64,000 nt of DNA from JASGJS01 sp047601185 (GTDB taxonomy: Bacteria; Pseudomonadota; Gammaproteobacteria; JAURND01), in the NCBI GenBank assembly GCA_047601185.1, contig JASGJS010000001.1, positions 1,302,001 to 1,366,000 on the forward strand, given 5' to 3'. Below, piece after piece: positions 51,884-60,555 of this stretch; the stretch's first letter is position 1; each line of letters opens with the position of its first letter. The notes under the pieces were generated by a model. That model saw nothing but the letters and a program-made list of their open reading frames with translations, had not been told where the DNA came from and searched no databases. The position numbers were made by a program, and so were the translations under genes.

Positions 51884-52807
51884 CTATCGCTTCCTCATCC
51901 AACTCATTAATCCAATTCCACCAAGAATGCAACACACCGCAATACTCTGCCAAACATTAAATCTTTCTTGAAATAATAAAACACCCCAAAGTAAACCCGT
52001 GATTGCAACTACACCATCGACTAAGCTGTAATAAACCGGACCGGCTAAAGTCAGTAATTTAAACAGCAAGACATAACCTAAACTCGATAAAATCATTTCT
52101 AAAATAATCACCCAACCAGGTAACGTTAACGGCCATAAAGAATAAAAACTGTGCGTGCTGAAAACGACCGGTAATAACCATAGCGTAGAAAAAATCATCA
52201 TGCCAGCGGCTAAATTTAAGGGTTGGCTGTTGGCGGGACGGCGTGGGTTGACAAAATTTGCAAATAGGGCGAAGCATAATGGCGTGAGTAGGGCGATTAA
52301 TATCCACTTTGCTTGCTGACCTGAAAAATGCGCGTTGGGAACCACTAGACAGGCCAATCCTACGATCGTGATCACTAAAGCTAGAAATCGCCTGAAATTG
52401 AATGATTCTTGTTTCGCTAATAAGGCGAGTGGATAAATCATCATGGGGACGGTATTAATAACCAATGCGAGTAAGCTTGCAGGTAAATGTGCAGCGGCGT
52501 AATACATAATGGTGTTGGGTACGGCAATACCTAATAAACCACACAGCGCATAAAATTTGTAGGGCGTGTGTAAGTGCTCAATTTTTTGGGTAGGCACGAG
52601 CTTGGGAGCGCGGGCTGCTAGCCCGCTAATACGACGTTTGAACAGACAAAATAGGCTTAATAAAACAGCGGGTCCTAAAGATTGCCAAAAAGTATAGCCA
52701 ATGGGATGTACGCCGTGAGTAGTAGCGAATCGAGCGATAGCATAACCAGAGCCCCAAGTGATGCCGAGAGAAAATAAAATGCTAAGGGGTAATAAAGTTT
52801 TTTTCAT
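51884..52807 (-). CDS. EamA/DMT-family transporter with an in-frame palindrome
   Basis: 307 aa, ten membrane helices in two EamA halves (first helix PLSILFSLGITWGSGYAIARF; second half from WILIALLTPLCFALFANFV). Probable metabolite exporter; substrate unknown. Between helices 2 and 3 the hydrophilic loop contains SGLAARAPK, encoded by a family E palindrome (52603-52627), an insertion relative to the usual short loop. Start ATG 52805-52807. Confidence 0.9.
   Translation of the reverse strand: MKKTLLPLSILFSLGITWGSGYAIARFATTHGVHPIGYTFWQSLGPAVLLSLFCLFKRRISGLAARAPKLVPTQKIEHLHTPYKFYALCGLLGIAVPNTIMYYAAAHLPASLLALVINTVPMMIYPLALLAKQESFNFRRFLALVITIVGLACLVVPNAHFSGQQAKWILIALLTPLCFALFANFVNPRRPANSQPLNLAAGMMIFSTLWLLPVVFSTHSFYSLWPLTLPGWVIILEMILSSLGYVLLFKLLTLAGPVYYSLVDGVVAITGLLWGVLLFQERFNVWQSIAVCCILGGIGLMSWMRKR
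52603..52627 (+). repeat. Family E palindrome inside the EamA transporter gene
   Basis: TGGGAGCGCGGGCTGCTAGC then CCGCT on the plus strand; the gene reads it on the minus strand as SGLAARAP, the same frame as the copy in ddl. Confidence 0.92.
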
Positions 52808-52913
52808 GATGAAGGATTGATGGTTGACTGTTGATGGAGATTTTACGAATAAGGATTAATGAGTGGTTGTTGTCGTGGATTTTACAAATATTGTAGATTC
52901 TACGAATATGTAA

Positions 52914-52977
52914 GTGGCGAGCTGTTTCCTTCTCCCCTCCGTGGGAGAAGGTGGCCGAATAGGCCGGATGAGGGGGT
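52914..52977 (+). repeat. Family D repeat, left member of an inverted pair
   Basis: GTGGCGAGCTGTTT, CCTTCTCCC...GGGAGAAGG, GGCCGAATAGGCC and GGATGAGGGGG. Pairs with 53016-53072 over a ~38-bp AT-rich spacer in the 343-bp gap between the EamA and rnr genes. Confidence 0.9.
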
Positions 52978-53015
52978 TATTTTTTAAAAAATAGGTTAAA
53001 AATGCTTTTTAATTT

Positions 53016-53072
53016 TCCCCCTCATCCGCCTATCGGCACCTTCTCCCACGGAGGGGAGAAGGCACCACACCG
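53016..53072 (-). repeat. Family D repeat, right member of an inverted pair
   Basis: CCCCCTCATCC, GCCTATCGGC, CCTTCTCCC...GGGGAGAAGG and CACCACACC. Short near-repeats AAGCTTCAAGCGTTTCTCA follow up to rnr. Confidence 0.9.
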
Positions 53073-53150
53073 AGCTTCAAGCGTTTCTCAAATCTCAAGC
53101 TGTTTCAAGCTTCAAGCTTCAAGCGTTTCTCATACTTCAAGCCTTAGCTT

Positions 53151-55316
53151 TTATGCTAATTCAAAATCAATCTGCCGCTCATCCAAATTAACGCGCACGA
53201 TACAGACTTTAATCTGATCTCCTAACCGATAAGTCGTGCCGGTTCGCTTACCGCGCAACGCATGTTTTACGGGATCAAAATGGTAGTAATCATCTTTTAA
53301 AGCCGTGACATGAATTAAGCCTTCGACATAAATTCCCGTTAATTCGACAAAAACGCCGAATCCTGTCACGCCGGTAATAATTCCTGCATAAGTCTTACCA
53401 ATTTTATCCTGCATATAATGACATTTGAGCCAATTCATCGCTTCGCGCGTCGCAACATCAGCGCGTCGTTCTGTCATTGAGCAATGTTCACCCAATGCAA
53501 TCATCATTTTTTTATTATATGGAAACTTACGGGTGGATTTTAAGATATGCCGAATGGCGCGATGCACTAATAAATCGGGATAACGTCGAATCGGTGAAGT
53601 GAAGTGCGTATAAATATCATACGCCAATCCAAAATGTCCGAGTTGGCTGGGGAAATAAATCGCTTGCATCAAAGAGCGCAGTAACACCGTTTGAATCAAA
53701 TGTTTATCGGGTCGAGTTTGAATGCGCTGTAATAATTTATAATAATCGAGTGGCGTGGGTTTGTTACCGCCGCCTAATCTGAGCCCTACACTTTTCAAGA
53801 AATCTTGTAAGATCGGCATTTTTTCAGGATTAGGCCCTTCATGCACGCGATACAATGTGGGGATGCGATTTTTCTGTAAAAATTTAGCGGTGGCGACATT
53901 GGCGAGCAACATACATTCTTCAATGATTTTATGCGCTTCGGTGCGCACCACTGGCACAATTTCTTGAATCTTTTTATTTTTTCCGAACACAATCCGCGTT
54001 TCGACGGTTTCAAATTCTAATGCGCCACGCGCCATGCGTTGTTTGAGTAATACTTTAAATAAAGCCTGTAAGTCTTTTAAATGGGGTAATAGTGCAGGGT
54101 TGGTATTTTTTTTCTGCGTGAGCATTTGGCTCACTTCATCATACGTTAAACGTGCACGCGAGCGCATCACTGCATCATACAAGGTGTAACGCGTTAATTT
54201 ACCTTTGGCGCTCACTCGCATATCGCACACCATACACAATCTATCGACATGCGGTTTTAACGAACATAATTCATTCGACAGCATTTCCGGCAACATGGGA
54301 ATCACGCGGCCTGGAAAATACACCGAATTGCCGCGCGTGTAAGCTTCTTTATCTAACGCGGTATCAACTTTCACATAATGGCTGACATCAGCAATGGCCA
54401 CCACCAACCGCCATCCCCCTTTGGGTTTTGCTTCACAATAAACTGCATCGTCAAAATCTTTGGCATCCACGCCATCGATGGTGACTAAGGGCAAATCCCG
54501 AATATCGGTTCGTCCTTGACAATCTTTAGCCGAAACTTCTGGTTTGAAATGTTGAAGTTCGGTTGTGACTTCAGCAGGCCATTGATGGGGCAAGGCATGA
54601 GTTCTGAGGGCAACATCAATTTCCATGCCAGGGGAGAGGTGATCCCCCATGACTTCTAAAATTCTGCCGGTGGGCTGACGGCGTGCGGTAGGTTGATGAG
54701 TGATTTCAGCCATTACAAACTGCCCATGTTTGGCTTCCCCCTGTTCACCGGGTGGGATGACCACATCTAAAGTAATGTCTTGATTATCGGGTTGGACAAA
54801 GGCAATGCCCGGTTCTTCAAAATAACGCCCCACCACTTGCCAAGTATTCCGCGTTAAAATTTCAGCTACTACGCCTTCACGTTTACCGCGCGGATTGGTG
54901 GAAACGGCTCTGGCGAGGACAATATCCCCTGGAAAGAGCGCGCGCATTTGATAAGGGGTTAAAAATAAATCAGAACTGCCATCATCAGGAATTAAAAATC
55001 CAAACCCGTCTTTATGACCGACCACTTTGCCGCGGATCAGCTCTAATTCATTCACTAAGGCGTATTTGCCACGACGATTTCGAATCAATTGCCCATCGCG
55101 TTCCATGGCTTTCAGTCGAAAGCGCAAGGCATCTTGAACTTCGGGATCTTCAATGCCGAAGAGTTCAATGAGTTGTTCGAGCGAAAGGGACTTGCCAATT
55201 TCATCAAGACATTGAAGAATATATTCGCGACTAGGAGCAGGCGTTGGATATTTTTCTGCTTCTCGCTTATGATAAGGATCGAGGGTTCGGTAATCTTTTA
55301 ACACGATATGTGGCAT
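53151..55316 (-). CDS. rnr: Ribonuclease R
   Basis: Processive 3'-5' exoribonuclease that degrades structured RNA. N-terminal helix-turn-helix-like and two cold-shock domains (ALVNELELIRGKVVGHKDGFGFL at ~70-90), the RNB catalytic domain with Asp cluster in TIDGVDAKDFDDAVYC (about 275-290), IRRYPDLLVHRAI near 575, and a C-terminal S1 domain (ITGVTGFGVFVELTGIYVEGLIHV). 721 aa; the Lys-rich tail of E. coli RNase R (813) is missing. The usual downstream rlmB is absent. Confidence 0.96.
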   Translation of the reverse strand: MPHIVLKDYRTLDPYHKREAEKYPTPAPSREYILQCLDEIGKSLSLEQLIELFGIEDPEVQDALRFRLKAMERDGQLIRNRRGKYALVNELELIRGKVVGHKDGFGFLIPDDGSSDLFLTPYQMRALFPGDIVLARAVSTNPRGKREGVVAEILTRNTWQVVGRYFEEPGIAFVQPDNQDITLDVVIPPGEQGEAKHGQFVMAEITHQPTARRQPTGRILEVMGDHLSPGMEIDVALRTHALPHQWPAEVTTELQHFKPEVSAKDCQGRTDIRDLPLVTIDGVDAKDFDDAVYCEAKPKGGWRLVVAIADVSHYVKVDTALDKEAYTRGNSVYFPGRVIPMLPEMLSNELCSLKPHVDRLCMVCDMRVSAKGKLTRYTLYDAVMRSRARLTYDEVSQMLTQKKNTNPALLPHLKDLQALFKVLLKQRMARGALEFETVETRIVFGKNKKIQEIVPVVRTEAHKIIEECMLLANVATAKFLQKNRIPTLYRVHEGPNPEKMPILQDFLKSVGLRLGGGNKPTPLDYYKLLQRIQTRPDKHLIQTVLLRSLMQAIYFPSQLGHFGLAYDIYTHFTSPIRRYPDLLVHRAIRHILKSTRKFPYNKKMMIALGEHCSMTERRADVATREAMNWLKCHYMQDKIGKTYAGIITGVTGFGVFVELTGIYVEGLIHVTALKDDYYHFDPVKHALRGKRTGTTYRLGDQIKVCIVRVNLDERQIDFELA

Positions 55317-55438
55317 TTCCTTGCTGGGACATCATTAAGTTCATAATTCGACATAAATGTAAGGCTGAATTATATAGGATCTTAATACAGGGGGCAATGT
55401 AATTCTCAGCACTTAAGTCGAGACATCTCAAAAAGCAA

Positions 55439-55554
55439 GGTGTCTACTGAGGGGATAGTCATTTAAAGACTCTCTTTTTCATGGATGTAAAAGAGAAGCC
55501 TACAGGGATGTATTTACGGCGTGTCTTTAAGTGACTATCCCCTCAGTAGACACC
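55439..55554. repeat. MITE-like element, 116 bp with 32-bp terminal inverted repeats
   Basis: GGTGTCTACTGAGGGGATAG... (55439-55470) and its reverse complement at 55523-55554 match in 31 of 32 positions. An inner hairpin TCTCTTTT / AAAAGAGA (8 bp) lies just inside the left arm. No coding capacity. It sits in the 275-bp divergent region between rnr and purL; no clear target-site duplication is visible. Confidence 0.88.
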
Positions 55555-55591
55555 GATTAGGGCACAAATTTTTCTTTAATGGGAGCAGGTC

Positions 55592-58500
55592 ATGAGCATT
55601 CATAGCTTCTACGGGGGGCCGGTATTTTCTGACTTTCGTCAGCAGAAAATATTGCTTAAGCTTCAAGCGTCTTTCCCCTTTGTACAAGGATTTACCGCGA
55701 TCTATCAATACATTCTAAAAGTGGAGCGGCCATTTTCGCCCTTAGAAGAAGCCCGGATCAGCGAATTATTGCAAACTCAACCGCGCCCCGTCTTCCACAT
55801 TTCTCATCATTTGGAAAAATACCCCCTGGGTTTTGAAATGCTGGTCATCCCCAGAATGGGCACAATTTCGCCTTGGTCTTCTAAAGCCACCGATATTTTG
55901 CATAATTGTGGCTTATCTGCCGTGCAACGGGCTGAGCGCAGTGTTTTATATCGCGTTGAATTTCAAGCCGACCTCGACAAACAAGCTTTTCTGAAAGCAA
56001 ACAACTTTGAAAAATTAAAAAAGGCTTTAGGTCACATGCTGTATGACCCCATGACCGAGTCTTTGTTGTGGGATTTGCAGCATTTAGAAACATTATTTCA
56101 TACCGAAGCCCCGCAGCCCTTACGCACGATTGATGTATTAACCCAGGGTAAATATGCCTTAGAGCAGGCCAATAAGACCTTAGGTTTGGCTCTCAATGCC
56201 GCTGAAATCGATTATTTTTTCAGCTACTTTGAAAAAGCCCAGCGCAACCCCACCGATGTCGAATTGATGATGTTCGCCCAGGCCAACTCTGAACATTGTC
56301 GACATAAAATTTTTAATTCTGCCTGGGAAATTGATGGTAAATCCATGCCACACAGCTTGTTTGGCATGATTCAGAATACCTATCAGCAAAATCCCAAAGA
56401 CGTGTTGTCTGCTTATAAAGATAACGGGGCAGTGCTGGCCAATACCAAAGCGGATCGTTTGATGATAGACCCTGTTGAACGCGTCTATCGTTACAGCTCT
56501 GAGCCCATGCCGATTGTCATTAAGGTAGAAACCCATAATCATCCCACCGCAATTTCGCCTTTTCCGGGCGCGGCGACAGGATCCGGTGGCGAAATCCGCG
56601 ATGAAGGTGCGGTAGGTCAGGGCGCCCGACCCAAAGCGGGTTTAACGGGTTTTTCGGTATCCAATTTAAATATCCCAGATTTTCAACAGCCTTGGGAAAT
56701 GCACTACGGTAAACCTGCTCACATTGCCTCAGCCTTTGACATTATGCTGGAAGCGCCTATTGGTGCGGCTTCGTTTAATAATGAATTTGGCCGTCCGGGG
56801 ATTTGTGGATATTTTCGCACCTACGAAGAACATATGAAAAATAGCCATGGTGCAGTGCGTGGCTATCATAAACCCATCATGCTCGCAGGTGGTCTAGGCA
56901 ATATTCGCGCGTCGCAAATTGCTAAACAGACTTTGCCCGTAGGCGCGTTAGTCATTCAAATTGGCGGACCGGCTATGTTGATTGGGATGGGCGGTGGTGC
57001 GGCTTCCTCAGCCACTTCCGGTTCTCGTCAAGCGGAAATGGATTTTGCTTCGGTACAACGCAGCAATCCTGAATTACAACGACGTTGTCAAGAAGTGATC
57101 GAAGCGTGTACGGCTTTGGGTAAACAAAATCCTATCCTGTCGATTCATGATGTCGGTGCGGGTGGGCTGTCTAATGCCGTACCTGAAATTCTGGAAGGCA
57201 GTGACAGAGGCGGTGAAATAGCCCTGCGCAGCATTTTAAATGCTGAACCTGGTTTATCCCCCATGCAAATTTGGTGTAATGAAGCTCAGGAGCGCTATGT
57301 TTTAGCGATTGATCCTCAAGATTTAGCCACTTTTGAAAGCATTGCGCAACGCGAGCGCTGTCCTTTTGCGGTAATCGGCACTGTGAGCAAAGACCAGCAA
57401 TTGGTGGTGAATGATGCCGCTTTGCCGCAGCAACCCATTGATTTACCGTTAAGTTTTTTATTGGGGAAGACACCCAGACCGCTGCGCCAAGTGCAAACCG
57501 ATTTTATAGAACCGTCTTTATTCGATTTGGCTGAGATTGATTTGGCTGAAGCGGCTAAGCGGGTGTTGCAGTTACCTTGCGTTTCCGATAAAAGTTTTTT
57601 GATTACGATTGGGGATAGAACCGTCGGTGGGATGGTGGCGCGCGATCAAATGGTCGGCCCTTGGCAAGTCCCCGTCGCAGATGTCGCCGTCACCGCCAAC
57701 AGTTTTGAAGGTTATCATGGCGAGGCCATGGCCGTGGGAGAACGCGCACCCATTGCGTTAATCCATCATGCCGCTTCTGCGTTAATGGCGGTGGGGGAAG
57801 CGATTACCAATATCGCTGCCGCTTATATTGGCAAAATTTCCGATATTAAACTTTCAGCGAATTGGATGGCAGCTGCGGGTTATCCCGGTGAAGATGCAGG
57901 GCTGTATCAAGCGGTACAAGCGGTGGGATTAGAGTTGTGTCCAGCGCTTGGCATCGCCATTCCGGTTGGAAAAGATTCCCTTTCGATGCGTACTGTTTGG
58001 CAAGAAAACGGCGAGGAACGCAGCGTCACCGCGCCGCTGTCTCTGGTCGTCTCAGCCTTCGCGCCAGTGCGTGATATCCGCAAAACCTTAACCCCCCAAT
58101 TAAAAAATTCCAAATCCACGCAGCTGATTTTGCTCGATTTAGGGGCTGGGTGTCATGCCCTAGGTGGTTCTGCGCTTGCCCAGGTCTATCGTCAACAAGG
58201 CCACATGCCACCGGATGTCGATGACCCTGAAATGCTCAAACAATTTTTTGCTGCCATCCAAACCTTAAATCAAAAAGGCTTGCTATTAGCCTACCACGAT
58301 CGCTCTGATGGCGGATTATTGGTCACGCTTTGTGAAATGGCCTTTGCCAGCCATTGTGGGCTCAATATTCAGTTGGATACCCTAACTGCTCAACATTCTC
58401 CCTTGGAGGTGTTATTTTCAGAAGAATTAGGGGCGGTGATTCAGGTGCGAGAAGCCCATTGCGAAAAAGTTTTGGCCGTCCTCAATCAATATGATCGCTT

Positions 58501-59548
58501 GGTCGGCCATTGCCATGTGATCGGCCGACCTGATTTTGAGGCAGATGAACTCCGCTTTTATGACCAACATCAGTGTATTCTGCAAGCGCCGCGGGTGCAG
58601 TGGCAACGTTTGTGGTCAGAAACCAGCTACCGCATGCAAGCTGCGCGTGATAATCCTGACTGTGCTCAAGCGGCTTATGATCAGTTACTCGATACGCAGG
58701 ATCCTGGCCTCAATGTCACCTTAACATTTGATCACGAGCACGATGTGGCCGCGCCGTATATTATGAGCGGCGTGCGTCCCAAAATTGCGATTTTGCGGGA
58801 GCAGGGCACTAACAGCCAATATGAGTTAGCGGCAGCATTTGATCGAGCAGGATTTACCGCCGTTGACGTGCATATGACCGATATTTTAGAGAAATCCTTT
58901 GGCTTGACGGAGTTCGTTGGGCTGGCGGCAGGGGGCGGATTCTCTTATGGCGATGTGTTAGGCGCAGGGCGCGGTTGGGCTAAATCCATTTTGTATCATG
59001 CGAGAGCGCGTGAAGCCTTCGCAGCATTTTTTGCCCGCCCGGAAACGTTTACCTTAGGCATTTGTAATGGCTGTCAAATGCTGGCGCAATTGCAAGAAAT
59101 CATTCCCGGCAGCGACAACTGGCCGCAGTTCGTTAAGAACCGCTCAGAACAATTTGAAGCCCGATTAAGTTTGGTGGAAATTCAACCATCCCCCTCATTG
59201 TTTTTTACGGGGATGGTAGGCTCTCGATTGTGTATGGCCAGTTCGCACGGAGAAGGCCGAGCCGCGTTCAACGATCCCGAACAGGCGGAACATTTAATCA
59301 AAAGTGGGATGGCCCCAGTACGATACGTCAACCATTATGGCGACATCACCGAGCAATATCCCGCCAACCCCAGTGGCAGCACCTCAGGCATTGCGGCAGT
59401 CACCTCTACCGATGGCCGGGTGACGCTGATCATGCCGCATCCAGAACGGGTATTCAGAACTGTGCTCAATGCCTGGCATCCGGAAGAGTGGGGTGAAGAC
59501 GGCCCGACTTTACGGATGTTTAGAAATGCGCGAGAGTGGGTGGGATGA
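55592..59548 (+). CDS. purL: Phosphoribosylformylglycinamidine synthase
   Basis: Large PurL of the gammaproteobacterial single-chain type, converting FGAR to FGAM in purine synthesis. The central ATP/FGAR domains have EPMPIVIKVETHNHPTAISPFPGAATGSGGEIRDEG (about 305-340) and LSIHDVGAGGLSNAVPE; the C-terminal glutaminase has the nucleophile Cys in LGICNGCQMLAQL (about 1160) and His/Glu in MPHPERVFRT. 1318 aa, compared with 1295 in E. coli. ATG 55592 with GGGAGCAGG upstream. With purA and purH it gives the window three purine genes, not clustered. Confidence 0.98.
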   Translation: MSIHSFYGGPVFSDFRQQKILLKLQASFPFVQGFTAIYQYILKVERPFSPLEEARISELLQTQPRPVFHISHHLEKYPLGFEMLVIPRMGTISPWSSKATDILHNCGLSAVQRAERSVLYRVEFQADLDKQAFLKANNFEKLKKALGHMLYDPMTESLLWDLQHLETLFHTEAPQPLRTIDVLTQGKYALEQANKTLGLALNAAEIDYFFSYFEKAQRNPTDVELMMFAQANSEHCRHKIFNSAWEIDGKSMPHSLFGMIQNTYQQNPKDVLSAYKDNGAVLANTKADRLMIDPVERVYRYSSEPMPIVIKVETHNHPTAISPFPGAATGSGGEIRDEGAVGQGARPKAGLTGFSVSNLNIPDFQQPWEMHYGKPAHIASAFDIMLEAPIGAASFNNEFGRPGICGYFRTYEEHMKNSHGAVRGYHKPIMLAGGLGNIRASQIAKQTLPVGALVIQIGGPAMLIGMGGGAASSATSGSRQAEMDFASVQRSNPELQRRCQEVIEACTALGKQNPILSIHDVGAGGLSNAVPEILEGSDRGGEIALRSILNAEPGLSPMQIWCNEAQERYVLAIDPQDLATFESIAQRERCPFAVIGTVSKDQQLVVNDAALPQQPIDLPLSFLLGKTPRPLRQVQTDFIEPSLFDLAEIDLAEAAKRVLQLPCVSDKSFLITIGDRTVGGMVARDQMVGPWQVPVADVAVTANSFEGYHGEAMAVGERAPIALIHHAASALMAVGEAITNIAAAYIGKISDIKLSANWMAAAGYPGEDAGLYQAVQAVGLELCPALGIAIPVGKDSLSMRTVWQENGEERSVTAPLSLVVSAFAPVRDIRKTLTPQLKNSKSTQLILLDLGAGCHALGGSALAQVYRQQGHMPPDVDDPEMLKQFFAAIQTLNQKGLLLAYHDRSDGGLLVTLCEMAFASHCGLNIQLDTLTAQHSPLEVLFSEELGAVIQVREAHCEKVLAVLNQYDRLVGHCHVIGRPDFEADELRFYDQHQCILQAPRVQWQRLWSETSYRMQAARDNPDCAQAAYDQLLDTQDPGLNVTLTFDHEHDVAAPYIMSGVRPKIAILREQGTNSQYELAAAFDRAGFTAVDVHMTDILEKSFGLTEFVGLAAGGGFSYGDVLGAGRGWAKSILYHARAREAFAAFFARPETFTLGICNGCQMLAQLQEIIPGSDNWPQFVKNRSEQFEARLSLVEIQPSPSLFFTGMVGSRLCMASSHGEGRAAFNDPEQAEHLIKSGMAPVRYVNHYGDITEQYPANPSGSTSGIAAVTSTDGRVTLIMPHPERVFRTVLNAWHPEEWGEDGPTLRMFRNAREWVG

Positions 59549-59592
59549 GTATTTTTATGGTATGATAAAATATTAGAGAATGGGAGAAAACG

Positions 59593-60450
59593 ATGGGTAA
59601 ATTGAATCCTCGTGTCGATTTTGCCTTTAAAATATTATTTGGTAGTGAAGAAAGCACTGATATTTTGCTTTCTTTCATTAATTCCGTATTATCTCTGGAA
59701 CATCCCATTACGAAGATACGACTGTTAAACCCCTATAATTATAAAAAACATCCCACAGATAAATCATCCATTTTAGATATTAAAGCCCAAGATGAGAGAG
59801 GAAGACTTTATAACATTGAAATGCAGCTCATGGATCAAGTCGATTATAATCAACGGGTTTTGTACTATTGGTTTAAGCTTTATTCAGAGCAATTAAGTGA
59901 GGGTCAAGGATTTAAAGCCCTGCAAAAAACCATCAGTATCCATATTTTAAATTTTAACTCTTTTGAGGAAAAAGAATTTCATAATATTTTTCGTATACTC
60001 AATACCAAAACCTATAGCAGTTGTTTTGAGGATTTAGAGTTGCATTTTATTGAGTTAAAAAAATTTGATAAAGATTTGGCCCATGTAACGACCAGTTTAG
60101 ATCGATGGGTGACCTTTTTGAACAAGGCTGCAGAGTGGGATAAGGGAGAGGTACCCGTGGAGCTTCAGGCGGATCCTGCTATTGAAAAAGCAGCAGCAAC
60201 CTTAGACAGAATTTCGTTAAGTAAAGAAGAGCGTGAAGTTTACGAAGCGCAGTTAAAGTGGCTGCGTGTTGAAGCTGCGGCAATAGAAAAGGCAGAGATA
60301 AAAGGTTTTAATATAGGCATTGAAAGAGGTATTGAAAAAAATCGCGAAGAAACTGTCATACGTCTAATTAAAAACACCACTCTATCGAGTGAAGAAATCG
60401 CCAAAATTGCAGGATGCTCTATTGATTTTGTGCAGAAATTAAAAAGCTAA
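59593..60450 (+). CDS. Rpn-family recombination-promoting nuclease
   Basis: 285 aa PD-(D/E)XK nuclease of the Rpn/PDDEXK_2 transposase-like family. Signature opening LNPRVDFAFKILFGSEES, catalytic Asp in SILDIKAQDERGRLYNIEMQ with the ExQ pair (about 57-77), and a C-terminal helical segment ending in a helix-turn-helix-like TLSSEEIAKIAGCSIDFVQKL. Family members cut DNA and can stimulate recombination; many are mobile and multi-copy. ATG 59593 has GGGAG 9 bases upstream. A family D remnant follows at 60521. Confidence 0.9.
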   Translation: MGKLNPRVDFAFKILFGSEESTDILLSFINSVLSLEHPITKIRLLNPYNYKKHPTDKSSILDIKAQDERGRLYNIEMQLMDQVDYNQRVLYYWFKLYSEQLSEGQGFKALQKTISIHILNFNSFEEKEFHNIFRILNTKTYSSCFEDLELHFIELKKFDKDLAHVTTSLDRWVTFLNKAAEWDKGEVPVELQADPAIEKAAATLDRISLSKEEREVYEAQLKWLRVEAAAIEKAEIKGFNIGIERGIEKNREETVIRLIKNTTLSSEEIAKIAGCSIDFVQKLKS

Positions 60451-60520
60451 GGGCTTTGTATCCACTCAGCACAACCTAAGGGAAGCTTGAGCTTAAATTA
60501 CGCAGGAGGCGTCGTCCCCG

Positions 60521-60550
60521 CATCATAGGCCGGATGAGGGGTAACAACAA
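60521..60550 (+). repeat. Family D remnant fused to another repeat
   Basis: CATAGGCCGGATGAGGGGTA joined to an upstream AGGAGGCGTCGTCC that matches the locus B arm core. A mosaic of two repeat types with the hairpin lost. Confidence 0.65.
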
Positions 60551-60555
60551 CAGCC

